Source: Takakia lepidozioides (taxonomy: Eukaryota > Streptophyta > Takakiopsida > Takakiales > Takakiaceae). From it: a stretch of DNA of 64,000 nt. This document shows, in pieces, positions 59,191 to 64,000 of the stretch. The number at the start of each line of letters is the position of its first letter. The first letter of the stretch is position 1. Made by a program: the position numbers and the translations under genes. The stretch is taken from positions 73,201,053 to 73,265,052 of the forward strand of contig CM060732.1 in NCBI GenBank assembly GCA_030704615.1. Reading direction: 5' to 3'. The notes under the pieces are model-generated. The model saw only the letters and a list, made by a program, of their open reading frames with translations, was not told the origin of the DNA and did no database searches.

Positions 59191-62100
59191 TTACATTTGC
59201 TGTGTGTCATCCCACCTGCCAGCTGCAGCATATATGTTTGACAGCAGCATAGAGGTGGTAGCGTCCTGTGGGTTGAGAAGGCATTCTGCAGACTGTTCAG
59301 CAATCTCCACATTGCTGTAAAGTTGGCAAGCACTAAGCAAGGCCCCCCACACAGATGCACCTGGTTTGATTGGCATTTTCTTAATGATGTTCTCTGCTTC
59401 ATCCAACTGCCCTGCACGACCAAAAAGGTCCACAATGCAGCCAAAATGCTCAACTGTAGGAGTGAGGCCATGGTCTCGACTGATGGAATCGAAATAGTGA
59501 AGGGCTTCCTCTACTAAGCCCGCATGTCTACATGCAGAGAGCAGAGATATAAATGTTACACCCTGAGGCTTCAAGCCCTCCTGTTGCATTTTTTCAAATA
59601 GATGCAGGGCCTCCATAGCATATCCATGTTGGGCACATCCTGCAATCATCACATTCCATGAGACCACATCCCGACCAACCATATGATCGAAGATGTGGTG
59701 CGCATTGGTCATGCTCCCGCATTTGGCGTACATGTCAACTAGTGTATTCTCCAGGATGATATCTTGCACAATTCCACTTCTGTTGAGGTCACCGTGGACT
59801 CTTTTGCCCTCTTCCATCGCTCCTAGGCTGGCACACACATTGAGAACGCAAGTGAACGTGACTCTGTCAGGTGTTTCCCCTTCCTGTATCATTTGCTCAT
59901 AGATCTTGAAAGCCTCCCTACCACACCCATGCTGAGCATATCCTGTGATCATTGCGCTCCATGAGATGACATTTCGGTGAACCATATTGTCGAACACTTG
60001 ATGGGCATCCTTTATGCTACCACATTTGCCATACATGTCCACAAGGGCAGTCTCCAGGATCATATCTGGCACAATTCCAGCTCTGATGATATTAGCGTGG
60101 ACCTCTTTGCCCTTTTCAAGGGCTGCCAGGCTCGCAGATGCCTTCAGAGCAGAAATGAAGGTCACCTTGTCAGGCATCATCCCCTCTCGTATCATTTGCT
60201 CATAGATCTCAAAAGCCTCCTTAGCACACCCATGCTGAGAATATCCTGCGATCATCACATTCCATGAGACCACATTTCGTTGAGCCATATTGTTGAACAC
60301 CATAAGAGCATCCCTTATGCTCCCACATTTGGAATACATGTCAATAAGAGAATTTTCCAGATTGATGTCTCGCACAATTTCAGCTTTAATGATATCACCA
60401 TGAACCTGTATGCCCTTTTCCAGGGCTGCCAGGCTGGAACAAAGCTTAAGAATGCCAATGAAAGTGACCTTGTCAGGTGCCACCCCTTCTCCTATCATGC
60501 GCTCATAGACCTTGAAAATCTCCCTACCACACCCATGCTGAGCGTATGCTGCAATCAACATGTTCCATGAGACCACATTTCGTTGAGCCATATTATCAAA
60601 CACTTGATGTACATCGTTTATGCACCCACATTTGGCATACATGTCCAGAAGGGCATTCTCCAGAATGATATCTGGCACAATTCGACTTTTGCTAAGGTCA
60701 GCATGGACCCGTTTGCCTTCTTTTAGGGCTCCAAGGCTGGCACATGCATTTAGAACGCCGGTGAATGTGACCTTGTCAGGCATCACCCCTTCCACTATCA
60801 TTTGCTTATAGATTTCAAAAGCCTCCCTACCACACCCATGCTGAGTATATCCTGCAATCATTGCATTCCAAGAGACCAAATTTCGTTGAGCCATATTATC
60901 AAATACTTTGCGCGAATCCTCTATGCTCCCACTTTTAGCATACATGTCTACAAGGGCTGTCTCTAGAATGATATCCGGCGCAATTCCAATTTTGATGATG
61001 TCAGCATGGACCTCTCTGCCCTTCTCCAGGTATGCCAGGCTGGCACATGCCTTGAGGGCACAAATGAATGTGACCCTGTTGGGTGTCACCTCTTCCTGCA
61101 CCATCTGGGTGAAAATCTCCAAAGCCTCCCTACTATACCCACGCTTGACATATCCAGCTATCATTATATTCCAGGTAAACATATCTCGTTCAGGCATTTT
61201 GTCAAACACTTGGCGTGCATCCACCACATTCCCACACTTGGCATACATGTTTACAAGAGTGGTGAGGAGAAAGATGTTAGGCTTGAATCGAGTTTGGATA
61301 ATATGGGCATGCACCTGCTTTCCTTCTGTTAGTCGTCGCATATTGATACACTCTTGTAAGATACAAACGTAAGTACTTGAGTCTGCTGGAGTCCCTTGTT
61401 GGTTCAAAATCTTAAGCGCCTCTCTCAATCGTCCCCCTTTACAGAGTGCCCTGATATCCCCAGCAATGGAAGAAGAGTTCTTGTTGACTCCCTTTTCCGA
61501 TACTTCAAGGCATTCCGTTTGTGGGTGTAACTTCAAGTCATCAATAGCATGTGTTTGAGGAGCCTGTGTACTTCGCCCATGATCTGGTCCTTCACCATAC
61601 TGTGCTTGACCTTGTATCATGGCAGGTAGCTCTGCTTTAACCCAATCAGGGTTTGACAAACCCTCTATCCAAAGGGCCTCCTTTGTGCGCTTACGTCTGA
61701 AATCTGGTGGTCTTGGAATTTTCTGTGAAAACCACCAGTGGGCAGCTGAGCAGCCATCGCTTCAACCACAGCCTCGCACAGACCTGGCTACAAGCACCAA
61801 AGCTCCAAGCATCTTTCAAACAACGCAAAAACAAGAGAGACTCACGGGGTTCAGTAATTATGGAACCCTCACTGTGCAGGGCTACGACACATCCAGTTTT
61901 CAAACAACGCAGAATTCAACAAACTCCTGAAGTTATCATGCTTATTCACGACAAAGAAAACTGCAATCACAATCAACCAGAGATACAGTCCAGTCCATAG
62001 ACCATCATCGTGCCAGCTTCAGTCAAATTTTCACGTTCTAAAGGAAGTTGGCCTCACCTTGTCTAACCTGTTGTCCCACCACTGCGAAGGATCTGAGAAA

Positions 62101-62413
62101 AGCTCCTGCCACAGCCCCTCTTGGCTCATTGCTGAACCTGTGTGCAACTACGACAAGAACATGAGAACTTTGCCAGATTCCGATTGCCCTAACCTACACT
62201 CGCTCCGAAGAAGCAACAAAATTAGAAACTCAAAAGAGGTAGTCAAAGAATCACATGTACACCTTTCTTCGTCCCGGGAGAATGAGTAGGCGTCATAGCC
62301 TGCATTGCCAAGCTCGACACCCATTTCAGCTCCAGAGCCTGGCCCATTATGCCGCCGTATGATGCGAGGCTTTCCCACCCTTCACCGCGAGGAGAGGACA
62401 GGCACTTGGGCAT
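59191..62413 (-). CDS. PDF motif-PPR (PLS class) fusion protein, organellar RNA/DNA binding (putative)
   Basis: Minus-strand exons 62263-62413, 62058-62137 and 59191-61722, all GT-AG with matching phases, give about 920 residues. Exon 2 encodes SQEGLWQELFSDPSQWWDNR (LDK at its end); exon 3 opens PRPPDFRRKRTKEALWIEG and NPDWVKAEL. Joined by splicing these form one OSB-type PDF motif, known from plant organellar single-strand DNA-binding proteins. From about residue 160 the protein is a tandem PLS-type PPR array with about six near-identical 101-residue blocks (ALVDMYAKCGSIKDAHQVFD-like units), ending in E1-like SNIYAAAGRWDD. PLS PPR proteins bind organellar RNA for editing. The first 50 residues (MPKCLSSPRG onward) could be a targeting peptide; the start is inferred as the first ATG after an in-frame stop. 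The stop at 59191 precedes a decayed E/DYW tail, so the product would lack its own deaminase, or the gene is a young pseudogene. Confidence 0.8.
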
Positions 62414-62779
62414 GGGCTGTACCTACGAGCTCACGATTGCGCGCTGCCATCGCTGTGGCCCCGAGAGCTACCTCTGGACCGTTGCAGCAACACAACAAGA
62501 ACGCATGCGAGTTCAAAATGCCTTTCTTCATGCAATCTACACGTGATGATGCAAGTACTCGGCATCTTGCATCACTATCTCTCTGACTTAATTAGTACAA
62601 CATTAGGCACTTTGCAGTCCAATTAGCACCGATTGTCGAGAACTGGCACGTTCTTCGAATGTATTACGCATTCCATTGACTTCAGGTGGCTGGGCCCTTC
62701 GCGGAAATCAAACCCTCTCATTGTCTGTGTGCTGTGTGTTGTGTGAGGTGTGAATTTTATCGGAGAAAGAGAAGAGAAT
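62414..62779. other. Promoter-side flank of the PDF-PPR gene
   Basis: No gene or repeat is recognised between the PDF-PPR start codon and the LINE 3' end; presumed promoter and 5' UTR. Confidence 0.4.
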
Positions 62780-64000
62780 GTATTCATAAGACGTTGTTCG
62801 CCGTAGCCTTGTGGCCATTGACCCGGCGCCCAGTTTGAGCGGAAACCAAAGGGACAGAACCTACCTCTGTCAGGGGCTGACATTGGTAGTAAGACTTACC
62901 TTTATACATAGAATGGATTCGGATTTTCCAGATATCCTCTAGAAACCCTTTCACAGAAGCATCAATCTTCTGTGTGTGATTTGCCCAAAAACTAGGCCTC
63001 AGAAGGCCCTCGGCTTTTGGCTCAGCCTCGAGACTTTCGAAGTTGGTAAACAGAGGTATAGGCACAATTCTCTTGATAGATTGGAGGAGAGCTTCTCTCT
63101 GGCGAGAGTACTTACCCCGGACAGTGAATCAGAAAATGAATATTGTCTTGCCCACACAACGGGCAATTGCACTCTCCCTTTCCTCTCTGCTTCTGTTTAC
63201 TGTTCAAAGGTAGTCTTCCTGCCCTGAGTTTAGATTTCAGTCTGGTGCCGAGAGTGGGCAGGCCCTTGAGGTCATCCATGATATCCTCCCCCATGTCGCA
63301 GACTGGAAACAAGTTCAGGGAAGTTTTCTGCCTAACTTCATTTGCATCAGACATTTTGCTGGTAACAGACATGACTTTGGACACTACAGTCTCTAAGTCA
63401 GATTTATCCAGCAAGGTCAAGACTTGCGGGTCCAGATTCAGATCCTTGAGAATCTCTTCTACTCTCTTCTGCCAGGACTAAGCCTGCTTGACAGGGCGGT
63501 CCTGTTTCCAAAATATAGAGTCGATTAACATAGGGTATCTGGTGTTGGACATGTGTTGCAACTGACCCCACTTGAATTCATCTCGTCGGGAGCTTAAGGA
63601 AGGGATGCCAAACTCGACCCGAACAGCCACATTGGCTGTTTTGGAGCATGCTGACATGCACTCCTTAAGCACCCCCACTTGAATGGATTCTAGAGACTTA
63701 GCCTGGTTGGAGTTATCAACCCATATAGCAGATCCGTACTCCAAGGCAGGTCTAATAACGCGGCAAAGCAAGGTTTTCTTGACCTCAGAGTTAATCCCTC
63801 TGCAGTGTGAAAATTTAGTGAGACTCAGCGCTTTGCCCTGGCCAGTTTGAACAACTTTCTCGATATGTGCATCCCAGTTACAGTTGGAGGAAGACTCGAC
63901 GCCCAGGTATGTGTAGGAAGAGAGGACTGGAATCTCTTGGCTACCCCACTGCCACTTAAGATCACTTTCTCCCCTCCTCTGTCGTTGAATGCCACCACTG
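62780..64000 (-). mobile_element. Second LINE copy, 3' part, running off the window
   Basis: Highly similar to 16945-18100 of the ECM29-intron LINE. The 3' end is at about 62780. RT thumb/C-terminal regions lie at 63112-63420 and 63478-63771 (VIRPALEYGSAIWVDNSN), separated by a stop at about 63479. This copy keeps the C-terminal zinc knuckle CPLCGQ..H....HC and the roughly 80 bp lost from the other copy, but has its own small deletions. The 5' part lies beyond 64000. Confidence 0.92.

Noticed and set aside
59690-61370. Series of regularly spaced plus-strand open frames (for example 60014-60205, 60620-60811, 60908-61372)
   Set aside because: They are antisense shadows of the repeated PPR blocks; their periodic similarity comes from the PPR repeat on the other strand.
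1-64000. CRISPR arrays, rRNA genes, bacterial operons
   Set aside because: None seen. Direct repeats present are transposon, PPR or microsatellite repeats, and gene structure is intron-rich eukaryotic throughout.

Overview
The window reads as nuclear DNA of a streptophyte (green plant lineage). The evidence is a plant-type ECM29 gene with about 36 small exons, a beta-carbonic anhydrase with a transit-peptide-like N-terminus, PLS-class pentatricopeptide repeat (PPR) genes with E/DYW remnants, OSB-type PDF motifs, GT-AG introns, and a heavy load of Ty1/copia, LINE, SINE and DNA-transposon sequence. A seed-free land plant or a charophyte alga fits better than a flowering plant, but the species cannot be fixed from sequence reading alone.

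Layout. 1-1541: no identified gene. 1542-24148 (+): a complete ECM29 proteasome adaptor gene; its introns carry a tRNA-derived SINE, a 33-bp LINE stub with a 15-bp target-site duplication (TSD), a nearly full-length LINE (16917-21741, TSD 15 bp) and a second LINE fragment. 24149-33000: decayed pogo-like transposase tail, then a minus-strand RPN11 (proteasome lid deubiquitinase) pseudogene split by a Ty1/copia element (26957-32595, TSD GGAGG), which itself contains a nested 722-bp element with its own TSD. 33200-35500: AT-rich DNA with palindromic repeats and a 1.55-kb element with about 77-bp terminal inverted repeats. 37302-38619 (-): a complete six-exon TPRKB/CGI121 gene (KEOPS complex, tRNA t6A synthesis). 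40218-43187 (+): broken gene of a methyltransferase-like family. 43.9-44.3 and 47.4 kb: SINEs. 45.9-50.7 kb: a cluster of decayed PDF/PPR gene copies in both orientations. 53175-56495 (+): beta-carbonic anhydrase. 58737-62413 (-): a PPR gene whose first exons encode a PDF motif, followed by a frameshifted E/DYW tail. 62780-64000 (-): 3' part of a second LINE running off the window.

The most interesting element is the PDF-PPR architecture. An OSB-type PDF motif (known from organellar single-strand DNA-binding proteins) is spliced in frame to a PLS-type PPR array, and the same pairing recurs in several decayed copies 9-16 kb away, so it looks like a gene family rather than one chance fusion. 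Second is the methyltransferase-like family, whose catalytic motif position reads DIPDG instead of DPPY/DPPW. No operon-like cooperation is expected; the genes are independent nuclear loci set among transposons.
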